Source: Oscillospiraceae bacterium
GTDB lineage: Bacteria; Bacillota; Clostridia; Oscillospirales; Ruminococcaceae
Direction of reading: 5' to 3'
DNA: 59,288 nucleotides
Assembly (NCBI GenBank): GCA_017460955.1
Contig: JAFTZY010000069.1
Coordinates: 1-59,288, forward strand
Part shown: positions 50,150 through 59,288 of the stretch, piece by piece
How positions within the stretch are numbered: the first letter of the stretch is position 1
Layout of the letters: each line of letters opens with the position of its first letter
The notes under the pieces: generated by a model
What the model saw: only the letters and a program-made list of their open reading frames with translations
Database searches by the model: none
What the model was told of the DNA's origin: nothing
Translations under genes and position numbers: made by a program

Positions 50150-52558
50150 TTATTTTACAACAAAATTCACAAGCTTATTTTGTACATAAATCTGCTTGAG
50201 CATCTGCTTGCCCTCGATGGCGGCTGCGACCTTGGGTTCTGCGGCTGCCATGGCCAGCACGTCAGCCTGCTCGGCGCCGACCGGGATGTTCAGGCGGGCC
50301 TTGAGCTTGCCGCATACCTGCACGGCGATCTCGACCGTTTCGTCCTGGCACAGGCTCTCGTCATAGGTCGGCCAGGTCTGCTCGTTGAGCACGCCGCCGA
50401 AGCCGCAGATCTCATAGATCTCCTCGGTCAGGTGGGGTGCGAACGGATTGAGCAGCAGGCAGAGCGTGCGGTACTCGGCACGGTTGATGCTGCCGGTCGC
50501 GTAGATGTCGTTGACCAGTGCCATCATTGCGGCAATGGCGGTGTTGAACTTGAGCGCCTCGATGTCCTCGGAGACCTTCTTGACGGTCTTGTGGAAATTC
50601 GAGCGCAGCTCGGGGCGGTACTCCTCCCCGTCGCACAGGAGCTCCTGGAGTGCCCAGACTCTGTCGAGGAAGCGCTTGCAGCCTCGGATACTCGACGGGC
50701 TCCACGGTGCGGTCTTTTCAAAGTCGCCGATGAACATCTCATACAGACGCAGTGTATCGGCGCCGTACTGGCGGATAACGTCGTCCGGATTGATGACATT
50801 GCCGCGGGACTTGGACATCTTCTGGCCGTCCTCGCCGAGGATCATGCCGTGGGAGGTGCGGCGCATGTACGGCTCCTTGGTGGTGACAGCGCCGATGTCA
50901 TACAGGAACTTGTTCCAGAATCTCGAATACAGCAGGTGCAGCGTGGTATGCTCCATACCGCCGTTGTACCAGTCCACGGGCATCCAGTAGTTCAGGGCTT
51001 CCTTGGAGGCAAGTGCCTTGTCGTTGTGCGGATCGCAGTAGCGCAGGAAGTACCAGGACGAGCCCGCCCACTGGGGCATGGTATCGGTCTCGCGCTTGGC
51101 AGGGCCGCCGCAGCACGGACAGGTGGTATTGATGAAGCTCTCAAGCGTGGAGAGCGGGGATTCGCCGTTGTCGGTGGGCATGTAGCTTTCCACCTCGGGC
51201 AGGCGCAGCGGGAGCTCCTCCTCGGGAATGGCCACCCAGCCGCACTTCTCGCAGTTCACGAGCGGGATGGGCTCGCCCCAGTATCTCTGGCGGGAGAATA
51301 CCCAGTCACGCAGCTTGAAGTTGACCTTGCGGTGACCCTTGCCGGTCTCCTCGAGCCAGTCCTTGATCTTCACCTTGGCATCCTCAACGGAGAGGCCTGT
51401 GAGGAAGCCGGAATTGACCATCACGCCGGTCGCGCAGTCCGTGAAGGCAGCCTCCTCGATGTTGCCGCCGGCCACGACCTCGACCATGGGGATGCCGAAT
51501 ACCTTGGCAAATTCCCAGTCGCGCTCGTCATGTGCCGGAACGGCCATGATGGCACCGGTGCCGTAGCTCATGAGAACATAGTCGGAGATAAAGATCGGGA
51601 TCTCCTCCCCGTTCACGGGGTTGACGGCCCGCACGCCCTCGAGGCGCACGCCGGTCTTGTCCTTGTTCATCTCGGTCCGGTCGAAATCGGACTTCTTGGC
51701 GGCCTTCTCCTGGTAGGCGCGGATGGCGTCCATATTGGTCAGGCGGTCGGCCCACTTCTCGATCATCGGATGCTCCGGCGCGATGACCATGTAGGTGGCA
51801 CCGAACAAGGTATCCGGACGGGTGGTATACACGGTGAGGGTATCCCCGGCGGTGGTGGTGAAGTCCACCTCGGCGCCCTCGGAGCGGCCGATCCAGTTGA
51901 TCTGGGTGGTCTTGATGCGCTCGAGGTAATCGACCTCGGACAGATCGTCGATGAGCTTCTGGGCATACTCGGTGATCTTGAGCATCCACTGGCTCTTGAC
52001 CTTGCGCACGACCTCACCGCCGCAGCGCTCACAGCAGCCGCCGACGACCTCCTCGTTGGCCAGTACGACCTTGCAGGAGGTACACCAGTTGACAGCCATC
52101 TCCTTCTTATAGGCAAGCCCGTTCTTGAACAGCTGCAGGAAGATCCACTGGGTCCATTTGAAGTAATCGGGATCGGTGGTGTTCACCTCTCTGTCCCAGT
52201 CGAAGGACAGGCCGAGGGCCTTGAGCTGGCCCTTGAAGCGTGCCACGTTGTTCTGGGTGACGATGGCGGGGTGGATCTTGTTCTTAATGGCGAAATTCTC
52301 CGTGGGCAGACCGAAGGCATCCCAGCCCATCGGGAACAGCACATTGTAGCCCTCCAGGCGGCGCTTTCTTGCCACGATGTCCATGGCAGTGTAGGGCCGC
52401 GGATGGCCGATGTGCAGGCCCTGTCCGGACGGGTACGGGAATTCTACCAGCGCATAGAACTTGGGCTTGGTGTAGTCGTTCCCGGCATGGAAGGTGTTAT
52501 GGGCATCCCAATACGCCTGCCATTTCTTTTCGATCTTTTCGTAATCGTACTTGGTCAT
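50150..52558 (-). CDS. leuS: Leucyl-tRNA synthetase
   Basis: This 802-residue class I synthetase charges tRNA-Leu. It has the HIGH motif as [14 protein letters not shown] near residue 50, a zinc-like Cys cluster [22 protein letters not shown], the CP1 editing domain ([35 protein letters not shown]), a second Cys set around the leucyl-specific region (CEKCGWV, CPCCGG) and KMSKS ([11 protein letters not shown]). The C-terminal anticodon domain is present. No T-box leader was seen in the 40 bases before its start. Confidence 0.98.
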   Translation of the reverse strand: MTKYDYEKIEKKWQAYWDAHNTFHAGNDYTKPKFYALVEFPYPSGQGLHIGHPRPYTAMDIVARKRRLEGYNVLFPMGWDAFGLPTENFAIKNKIHPAIVTQNNVARFKGQLKALGLSFDWDREVNTTDPDYFKWTQWIFLQLFKNGLAYKKEMAVNWCTSCKVVLANEEVVGGCCERCGGEVVRKVKSQWMLKITEYAQKLIDDLSEVDYLERIKTTQINWIGRSEGAEVDFTTTAGDTLTVYTTRPDTLFGATYMVIAPEHPMIEKWADRLTNMDAIRAYQEKAAKKSDFDRTEMNKDKTGVRLEGVRAVNPVNGEEIPIFISDYVLMSYGTGAIMAVPAHDERDWEFAKVFGIPMVEVVAGGNIEEAAFTDCATGVMVNSGFLTGLSVEDAKVKIKDWLEETGKGHRKVNFKLRDWVFSRQRYWGEPIPLVNCEKCGWVAIPEEELPLRLPEVESYMPTDNGESPLSTLESFINTTCPCCGGPAKRETDTMPQWAGSSWYFLRYCDPHNDKALASKEALNYWMPVDWYNGGMEHTTLHLLYSRFWNKFLYDIGAVTTKEPYMRRTSHGMILGEDGQKMSKSRGNVINPDDVIRQYGADTLRLYEMFIGDFEKTAPWSPSSIRGCKRFLDRVWALQELLCDGEEYRPELRSNFHKTVKKVSEDIEALKFNTAIAAMMALVNDIYATGSINRAEYRTLCLLLNPFAPHLTEEIYEICGFGGVLNEQTWPTYDESLCQDETVEIAVQVCGKLKARLNIPVGAEQADVLAMAAAEPKVAAAIEGKQMLKQIYVQNKLVNFVVK

Positions 52559-52598
52559 TGGTGTTCCTTCTTTCTATCATACCCCTCATAAGGGAGGT

Positions 52599-52943
52599 TT
52601 ACTTGGCTTGCAGACCGCGCTGCATATGGGCCAGGATGTCCTTCGAGAAGATCAGGAGGCCTGCTGCGGCAAAGTCGATGATCCCCTCGGTCAGGTACAG
52701 CCAGGTGCCGGGCAGTCCCCGGAGGTTGCCGGGAAAATACCGCAGGGCGATCAGGGCTGTGAGTGCTGCTACGATATAATTGGTATAGCGTATACCCAGG
52801 ATCAGCACCGCCGCAAAGCCGGCTGCCAGCAGCACGCTGATCCAGTTGGCCGCGGCAAAGCCGCCGATGATAAGGTTCAGAATGCTCTTGGCAAGGAGAT
52901 AGGCGGCGATGAGGAAGCAGAGGACCCGTCCGCGCTCTTTCAT
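52599..52943 (-). CDS. Small membrane protein, unknown
   Basis: This 114-residue protein has about four hydrophobic stretches (residues about 8-28, 33-50, 52-70 and 83-102). Its ATG overlaps the rsfS stop (ATGA), so it is in the rsfS operon. No family motif was recognised. Confidence 0.7.
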   Translation of the reverse strand: MKERGRVLCFLIAAYLLAKSILNLIIGGFAAANWISVLLAAGFAAVLILGIRYTNYIVAALTALIALRYFPGNLRGLPGTWLYLTEGIIDFAAAGLLIFSKDILAHMQRGLQAK

Positions 52944-53311
52944 TCCGACTCTCCTTCCTCCACGAGGAGCGAAGAGATGTCTACCTCTTCGGCATCCGCC
53001 CAGAGCTGCTCGAGACGGTAGAAATCACGCATATCCTGGTTAAAGACATGCACGATCACATCGGTATAGTCGAGGATATACCAGTTCGAGCCGTTCATGC
53101 CCTCCCGGTGATGGGGCTCCTCCCCCTTCTGGGAGAGCTGGAACTCCACCTCCTCGGCGAGTGTCTTGGTATGGGTGGTGCTCGTGCCGCTGGCGATCAC
53201 GAAATAATCGCCCAGGATCGTCAGGTCGGTCACATGGAGCACCTGGATCTTCTCGGCACGCTTGGCGTCGAGCGCCTGCACGGCCACCCGGATCTTTTCT
53301 TCTGCGGTCAT
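52940..53311 (-). CDS. rsfS: Ribosomal silencing factor RsfS
   Basis: This 123-residue protein of the RsfS/Iojap family binds L14 of the 50S subunit and blocks subunit joining when nutrients are short. It has the family core LTILGDYFVIASGTSTTHTKTLAEEVE, then REGMNGSNWYILDYTDVIVHVF and RDFYRLEQLWADA. ATG 53,311 follows AAGGAGG, 11 bases after the LCP gene. Confidence 0.95.
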   Translation of the reverse strand: MTAEEKIRVAVQALDAKRAEKIQVLHVTDLTILGDYFVIASGTSTTHTKTLAEEVEFQLSQKGEEPHHREGMNGSNWYILDYTDVIVHVFNQDMRDFYRLEQLWADAEEVDISSLLVEEGESE

Positions 53312-53322
53312 GGTCTGCCTCC

Positions 53323-54555
53323 TTAACGGTTACCAGTCTGGTAGGTGTTGCTGTATTTGTTGCTCAATGCAGGACCGTCCGCCTGTCCGTCATCGATCTC
53401 CTGGAAGCTTGCGGCGGTATCGTCATATGCCGTACTCAGGTAGCTGCCCTCGGGCACCCATTCCACGATGGCGCTGTGCTCGGGCGTAAGGGGGTACTGC
53501 TGGGTGCGGAAGTATTCATTGAGGATGTCGATGGCTGCGGACTTGTGAACGGACCAGATCGACTGGCCGTCGGCCATGGCGGACTCGCCCGGCAGCATGA
53601 AGATGTGGACATTGTCCATGCCGACAGTGCCGGCAAGGTCGGCAAGGCGGCTGAGGTCCTCAACGCTCATGTCCGTGCCGATGAGCTCCTTGTCATAGAT
53701 CTCGTTGATGGCATTGAACATCTGGAAGGTGCCCATGCTGATGGCCTTCTTCATAGCGGCAGCCAGGAAATAGCGCTGTGCCTGGACACGGCCGATGTCG
53801 CCGTACTCATAGCCGTAGCGGAAGCGCAGGAACCACTCGGACTGCTCGCCCGTCAGGGTCTGCTGTCCCTCGTAGAGGATCTTGTCGGCCTCAAAGACCA
53901 CGGAATAGGGCATATCGATTGGCACGCCGCCCACGATGTCGATGATCTCCACGACATTGTCGCAGGTGGTCGTCACATAGGCATCCACGGGGATGTCAAA
54001 GCTCTCCTGCACGCAGTTGACCACGCGCTGGATGTTGCTGACCTCCGGGTCGCCGCAGGCATAGACGCTGTTGAATTTGTTGGTGCTGGCCGTGGTATAG
54101 GCCGGCACATAGGTGTCACGCGGGATCTGAAGGATGTTCATCGAGGCAGTGCGCAGGTTGAACTGGATGAGGTAGTTGACATCATGCAGGTTGCCGCTGC
54201 CGTTGGTGGGCGTATCAAAGCCCAGGAACAGGATGGTGAACTGTCCTTCGATGGTCTGGTTGAGGTCGAGGCCGTCGTTGTTGAGGTCGGCGTCCTCCTT
54301 CATGTTGATCTGCTCGGTATCCATGCGGGAGATCTCTCCCTCGATATACTTCACAGGGGTCTTGGACTTGAAATACTTGGTAATGGACATCTGCTGCACA
54401 TCCGACGTGCTGCTTGCCTGATACGAAATGATGGGGACATTGAACACCATCAGCAGCATCAGCATGATCGTCACCAGAATGGCGGCGAGCTTCACGGCGA
54501 TGTTGACGGCAAGGCTGGCTTCCTTGCCCCTGCGCTTTCTTCTCTTCTTACTCAT
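53323..54555 (-). CDS. LytR-CpsA-Psr family cell-wall glycopolymer ligase
   Basis: This 410-residue protein has a basic cytoplasmic start, one membrane helix (about residues 15-40) and an extracellular LCP domain. Family residues are visible: LFLGFDTP, ILQIPRDTYVPAY (conserved Arg and Asp), STNKFNSVYACGDP, VNCVQESFDIPVDAYVTT, DIVGGVPIDMP, LTGEQSEWFLRFRYGYEYGDIGRVQAQRYFL (Arg set). It attaches polymers such as teichoic acids or capsule to peptidoglycan. ATG 54,555 was chosen over an upstream frame lacking a ribosome site. Confidence 0.93.
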   Translation of the reverse strand: MSKKRRKRRGKEASLAVNIAVKLAAILVTIMLMLLMVFNVPIISYQASSTSDVQQMSITKYFKSKTPVKYIEGEISRMDTEQINMKEDADLNNDGLDLNQTIEGQFTILFLGFDTPTNGSGNLHDVNYLIQFNLRTASMNILQIPRDTYVPAYTTASTNKFNSVYACGDPEVSNIQRVVNCVQESFDIPVDAYVTTTCDNVVEIIDIVGGVPIDMPYSVVFEADKILYEGQQTLTGEQSEWFLRFRYGYEYGDIGRVQAQRYFLAAAMKKAISMGTFQMFNAINEIYDKELIGTDMSVEDLSRLADLAGTVGMDNVHIFMLPGESAMADGQSIWSVHKSAAIDILNEYFRTQQYPLTPEHSAIVEWVPEGSYLSTAYDDTAASFQEIDDGQADGPALSNKYSNTYQTGNR

Positions 54556-54801
54556 ACCTGTACATTCCCTTTCCGGCATTTGCCCTCTTATAACATGGCT
54601 CCACAAGTGACCCGAGCAGATTTTTGAGCAGATCTGCGCCGTGTCAAAGTACAAAATCCGCAGGAATACAGACTGCCGGCACAAATGCAGACTGCACGCT
54701 CCCCTTACGATGGGGAGTGTACTTGCTGTATTGCAAGGATTTTGGACACACGGTGCAAAGATGCCCGAAAAGCTGCCGCGGCATCTTGTAAAGACAGGTT
54801 C
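54556..54801 (-). other. Intergenic region between yqeK and the LCP gene
   Basis: It holds a GATGCC/GGCATC stem just after yqeK and a CTCCCC/GGGGAG hairpin, with TTGACA on the minus strand near 54,645 but no good -10 at the right distance. It may be a structured 5' leader; no known riboswitch signature was found. Confidence 0.4.
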
Positions 54802-55398
54802 TCATTTTCCTGACGTGCTCCCCTTGCCGATCTGTGCGGCAAGCAGGTACGCATTGTATGCAGCGATCGTGTATTGCGGCAGCAGTCCGCCCTTTTTCAG
54901 GACACTCGAAGCGGCATCACGCAGCGCCTCGAGCATGGCGGCCTGCAGGTCCTCGTGAGCCAGGCGCCGCATTTTCCCGACGCCCTTGTAGTCCCGCTCG
55001 TCCGAGATCATATCGGCAATATAGATGATCTCCTCGAGCAGGGACATCCCGGCCCTGCCAACGGTGTGGAACCGCACGGCATTGAGAATGTCCGCATCCT
55101 CCACATCGAACTGTGTCTGTAGGAAATAGGCACCTGCGATGCCGTGCCAGAGCTTTCTGGAATGCAGCTCGGCAAGATCCGGCGCGAAATCCCCCGCGAG
55201 CATCAAAGCTTTTTGCTCCTCGTAGGGCATCTCCTTGCAGATGTCATGTACAAGTCCCGCGAAATAGGCCTTCTCCATATCGGCTCCGTACTCCTGTGCG
55301 AGCTGCCGGGCAGCCCGTGCGACATTGCACGAATGCTTGAACCGTTTCGGGGAAAGATGGTGCTCAAGATAAGCGATCTTATCCTTTACCTGGTACAA
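54802..55398 (-). CDS. yqeK: YqeK-family HD phosphohydrolase (symmetrical Ap4A hydrolase)
   Basis: This 198-residue HD-domain protein has H in KHSCNVARAA, HD in GLVHDICKEMP, HG in LWHGIAGAYF and FHTVGRAGM; these hold the metal pair. YqeK enzymes split Ap4A to two ADP. It starts with TTG 55,398, 13 bases inside the end of nadD, as usual for this pair. Confidence 0.92.
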   Translation of the reverse strand: MYQVKDKIAYLEHHLSPKRFKHSCNVARAARQLAQEYGADMEKAYFAGLVHDICKEMPYEEQKALMLAGDFAPDLAELHSRKLWHGIAGAYFLQTQFDVEDADILNAVRFHTVGRAGMSLLEEIIYIADMISDERDYKGVGKMRRLAHEDLQAAMLEALRDAASSVLKKGGLLPQYTIAAYNAYLLAAQIGKGSTSGK

Positions 55399-56003
55399 TC
55401 CGCTTCACTTCCTGTGTACAAATTTTTCACTCCTATATATTGTACTATTTTTTCGGGCAAATAGCAAGAATATTTTCGACATTTTTGTACGTTTTCCCGA
55501 ATTTTTGTGGAAGATATGGCAAAGCTTTCCGCCAATACCGGATAAATTTCGCCATATTGACGCAAATTCTCCGCGCATTGGAGCAGTGTTTCGTATTCTC
55601 CGGGCTCCCTTGCGATCCCTGCAAGGGCGGCGTCGTGCAGAATATCCTGCCAGCGGTACCACTTCTGGAACGAGCGCAGCATATCCCCGCCGACGAGCAG
55701 GAAGAAGCGGTCATCGGGGCGCTGTGTCACAAAATGGCGCACAGTATAATAGGTATAGCTCGTGCGCTCCTGCCGCAGCTCATAGTCCTCCGCCCGCATC
55801 CACGGGTAGTCGGAGGCAGCCAGACGGCACATCTCCAGCCGGTCCTCCTCGGGGGCATAGGCCGCCATGGAGCGGTGGGGGGAGATCTTCGAGGGAATGA
55901 GCCAGACCTCGTCGAGGGAGAGCGCATCATGGACGCACTCGGCAAGGTGCATATGGCCCAGGTGGGGCGGATTGAAGCTTCCGCCGAACAGTCCGATGCG
56001 CAT
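55386..56003 (-). CDS. nadD: Nicotinate-nucleotide adenylyltransferase
   Basis: This 205-residue enzyme makes nicotinate adenine dinucleotide in NAD synthesis. It has GLFGGSFNPPHLGHMHLAE (with the HxGH-type motif), PSKISPHR, FLLVGGDMLRSFQKWYRW and the closing ISSTKIREN. ATG 56,003 overlaps the yhbY stop (TGATG). Confidence 0.95.
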   Translation of the reverse strand: MRIGLFGGSFNPPHLGHMHLAECVHDALSLDEVWLIPSKISPHRSMAAYAPEEDRLEMCRLAASDYPWMRAEDYELRQERTSYTYYTVRHFVTQRPDDRFFLLVGGDMLRSFQKWYRWQDILHDAALAGIAREPGEYETLLQCAENLRQYGEIYPVLAESFAISSTKIRENVQKCRKYSCYLPEKIVQYIGVKNLYTGSEADCTR

Positions 56004-56302
56004 CACCGTGCCTTGGCAAGGTCGATGACGGGCTCCTGCGGGTTGCGCCTGAAGAGCACGAAGCGGCTGCCGATGACCTGTACGACGTCCGCGCTGCACG
56101 CCTGTGCAAGCGCCTCGGCGGCCTCCCTTGCAGTGAGCATGGAATTGTCGAGCACGCGCAGCTTGATGAGCTCCCGCTTTTTGAGGGCATCGTTCACCTG
56201 TGTGATGAGATTGTCGGAAATACCGCCCTTGCCCACCTGGAAGATCGTCTCATACCCCGAGGCGATCCCCCGCAGATAGGCTCTTTGCTTACTTGTCAGC
56301 AT
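56003..56302 (-). CDS. yhbY: YhbY-family RNA-binding protein
   Basis: This 99-residue CRS1-YhbY (CRM) domain protein begins MLTSKQRAYLRGIASG. It has the GKGGISDN loop (the GxxG RNA-binding motif variant), ALKKRELIKLRVL and VVQVIGSRFVLFR. It associates with pre-50S particles in other bacteria. Its start overlaps the end of rdgB. Confidence 0.93.
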   Translation of the reverse strand: MLTSKQRAYLRGIASGYETIFQVGKGGISDNLITQVNDALKKRELIKLRVLDNSMLTAREAAEALAQACSADVVQVIGSRFVLFRRNPQEPVIDLAKAR

Positions 56303-56879
56303 CTGCTTCACCGTACCTTTCCCGGAACACCGCATAGAGCTGCCGCAGCGCGGCACCGCGGTGACTGATCTGATTTTTCTCCTCGCTTGTCATCTCGGCA
56401 AGCGTTTTCTCCCCGTATTCAAACACGGGATCGTATCCAAAGCCGTTCCCGCCTCGTGCCGAAAAGTCGATGCGGCCCTTACAGTCGGCGGACAGGGTGC
56501 CGCTGCCGTTTTCATCCATGTAGCAGATCGTGCAGCGGAAATACGCCCCGCGTTTCTCCGCCGGGACATCCTGCATGGCCGCAAGGAGCTTCTGACACTC
56601 CTGTCCCTTCGGGGCATAGCGTGCCGAGTGAACGCCGGGAGCGCCGCCCAGTGCCTCCACGCACAGGCCGCTGTCGTCGGCGATCACGGGGCAGTGTACG
56701 ATGTCATACACGGCCCGCGCCTTGATATAGGCATTGTCCGCGAAGGTCGCACCGTTCTCCTCCGGGTCGGTATCCGCACCGGCCTCCCACTGGGAGATGA
56801 CCTCGATCCCGAGCGGGGAGAGGATCTCCTGCGCCTCACGCAGCTTGTTCTGATTGTTCGTTGCCATGACCACGCGCAT
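56289..56879 (-). CDS. rdgB: XTP/dITP diphosphatase
   Basis: This 196-residue HAM1/RdgB house-cleaning enzyme removes non-canonical purine triphosphates. Motifs are ATNNQNKLREAQEIL, NGATFADNAYIKARA, ADDSGLCVEALGGAPGVHSARY and GGNGFGYDPVF with SHRGAALRQL. It starts 3 bases after ftsY. Confidence 0.96.
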   Translation of the reverse strand: MRVVMATNNQNKLREAQEILSPLGIEVISQWEAGADTDPEENGATFADNAYIKARAVYDIVHCPVIADDSGLCVEALGGAPGVHSARYAPKGQECQKLLAAMQDVPAEKRGAYFRCTICYMDENGSGTLSADCKGRIDFSARGGNGFGYDPVFEYGEKTLAEMTSEEKNQISHRGAALRQLYAVFRERYGEADADK

Positions 56880-56882
56880 CGC

Positions 56883-58241
<1,359 letters not shown>

Positions 58242-58257
58242 TGCAATCTCCTCTCTG

Positions 58258-59288
58258 TCAGTTGGCGGCCTCGTCGGGGATGTCCTCGGGCTGTTCGAGT
58301 CTGAGCAGCCGGGAGATCCCGTCCTCCTGCATGGTCACGCCGTACAGCACGCTTGCCTCCTCCATGGCGGAGCGGCGGTGCGTGACCAGTACGAACTGGG
58401 TGTGATCGGTGTATTGATGTAGATAACGCGCATACTTGCGGACATTGGCCTCGTCGAGCGCGGCATCGATCTCATCGAGGATGCAGAACGGTGCCGGCCG
58501 CAGCCGCAGGATGGCGAAATAGATGGCGATCGCCACAAAGCTCTGCTCGCCGCCGGACAGCGAGATGAGGTTCTTGATGACCTTGCCGGGCGGTGCGACA
58601 TTGATCTCGATGCCGCTGGTCAGCACGTTCTCCGGCTCGGTCAGGCGCAGCTCCGCCTTGCCGCCGCCGAACAGATCCCGGAAGATCTCCTTGAAATTCT
58701 GGTTGATGATCGCAAAGCTCTCGGTGAAGAGCCGGCACATCTCCTCGGTCAGCTCTCCGATGAGCCGCTCGAGCTCCTGCTTGGATTTGCGCACATCCGC
58801 CATCTGCGCGGACAGGAATTTGTAGCGCTCGGAGACCTCCCGGTACTCCTCAATGGCATCGACATTGATGCTGCCAAGCGCACGGATCCTCTGCTTGAGC
58901 TCGGTGAGCTGCCGCTTGGCCGCCTGCATATCCTCAACGGGCTGTGCCAGTGCCTGCGCCTCGGAGCGCGTGAGCTCGTAGACCTCCAGGAGCTTGGCGA
59001 CCAGGCCGTCATGCTCACCCGTGAGGTTCGTCTCCCGCTCGGTCAGGCGCGTGACCTCGGCGGAGAGCTTTTCCTTGGCAGCATGGTATTCCTTCAGGCC
59101 GTCCTGCATCTGACGGATGCGGATGCTGTGCGCATCGTGCGCCTGGGTAGCCCTGCGTGCCGCCTCCTCGCCGTCCGTGATCTCCTGCTGTGTCCGCTCG
59201 AGGAGCTGCTCGCGCTCGGCGGCTGCCTTCGTTTTCTCGGCGATCGCCGTCCGGTAGCTCTCGAGCTCCGCACGGTACTGCTCATCGC
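58258..59288 (-). CDS. smc: Chromosome segregation protein SMC, C-terminal part
   Basis: The frame runs in from the window edge. It covers the end of the coiled coil and the C-terminal head: LGSINVDAIEEYREVSERY, FRDLFGGGKAELRL, signature NLISLSGGEQSFVAIAIYFAIL, Walker B FCILDEIDAALDEANV and the switch THRRSAMEEASVLYGVTMQEDG. SMC with ScpAB compacts chromosomes. The N-terminal head is outside the window. Confidence 0.96.
   Translation of the reverse strand, partial: DEQYRAELESYRTAIAEKTKAAAEREQLLERTQQEITDGEEAARRATQAHDAHSIRIRQMQDGLKEYHAAKEKLSAEVTRLTERETNLTGEHDGLVAKLLEVYELTRSEAQALAQPVEDMQAAKRQLTELKQRIRALGSINVDAIEEYREVSERYKFLSAQMADVRKSKQELERLIGELTEEMCRLFTESFAIINQNFKEIFRDLFGGGKAELRLTEPENVLTSGIEINVAPPGKVIKNLISLSGGEQSFVAIAIYFAILRLRPAPFCILDEIDAALDEANVRKYARYLHQYTDHTQFVLVTHRRSAMEEASVLYGVTMQEDGISRLLRLEQPEDIPDEAAN

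Noticed and set aside
49313..52591. A 1092-residue plus-strand open frame
   Set aside because: It is antisense to leuS and its neighbours, has no family motif and no ribosome site; it results from GC-rich codon bias.
52559..52598. T-box leader for leuS
   Set aside because: Only 40 bases separate leuS from the previous gene and no T-box signature is present.
54556..54801. Riboswitch before the LCP gene
   Set aside because: Hairpins are present but no known conserved core was recognised.

Overview
The window looks like chromosomal DNA from a dockerin-bearing (cellulosome-type) member of the Oscillospiraceae, most likely a Ruminococcus relative. Three secreted proteins carry type I dockerin-like modules written in the ruminococcal style. 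The housekeeping order smc-ftsY-rdgB-yhbY-nadD-yqeK-LCP-rsfS-leuS-rpsU and yqeG-aroQ-pepP-efp is clostridial. Most of the window is GC-rich, but bases 1 to about 9,560 are clearly AT-richer and look acquired. No rRNA, tRNA or CRISPR array was seen.

Region 1 (1-9,560, minus strand): the first codons of an IS256-type transposase, then a restriction-modification island read from one promoter near 9,310-9,338. Its order is a methylase-specificity fusion, a 174-residue unknown protein, hsdM, hsdS, hsdR and a headless helicase. hsdM has an in-frame TGA at codon 22, hsdS has an in-frame TAG in its central linker, and hsdR runs into the helicase remnant out of frame. The classical type I part is probably decaying, while the two leading genes are intact.

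Region 2 (9,650-22,750): a minus-strand operon flavodoxin / radical SAM / nitroreductase / membrane protein; a plus-strand FtsX-type ABC exporter with its own two-component system; and a TetR-led redox operon (aldo-keto reductase, a secreted dockerin-flavodoxin-cyclophilin-like protein, a CMD-cupin protein, a second flavodoxin).

Region 3 (22,750-42,100): an IS3-family remnant, then an acyl-decoration cassette MBOAT-DHHW-FkbH-ACP for a surface polymer, a DUF285-repeat dockerin protein, an ABC-F ATPase, a lipoprotein with an Asp-Ala linker, a thioredoxin/ferredoxin-thioredoxin-reductase-like pair, a small DUF6472-type gene, an Amt-PII fusion with a strong leader hairpin, an acidic-linker lipoprotein, a SufC/SufB-like pair, another dockerin protein and an SPFH-zinc-ribbon protein.

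Region 4 (42,100-59,288, minus strand): a GT4 glycosyltransferase with an amphipathic tail; a two-gene nitrogen unit made of a glutamine-synthetase-like protein lacking several metal ligands and an ANTAR RNA-binding regulator with a pseudo-receiver; a flavin reductase; then the conserved housekeeping clusters, including rpsU with a long leader holding a possible leaderless micro-ORF, and an FtsY whose acidic region sits at the C terminus.

The most novel-looking elements are the GS-like pseudoenzyme/ANTAR pair, the dockerin-borne flavodoxin, the leading methylase-fusion/unknown pair of the RM island, and the rearranged FtsY.
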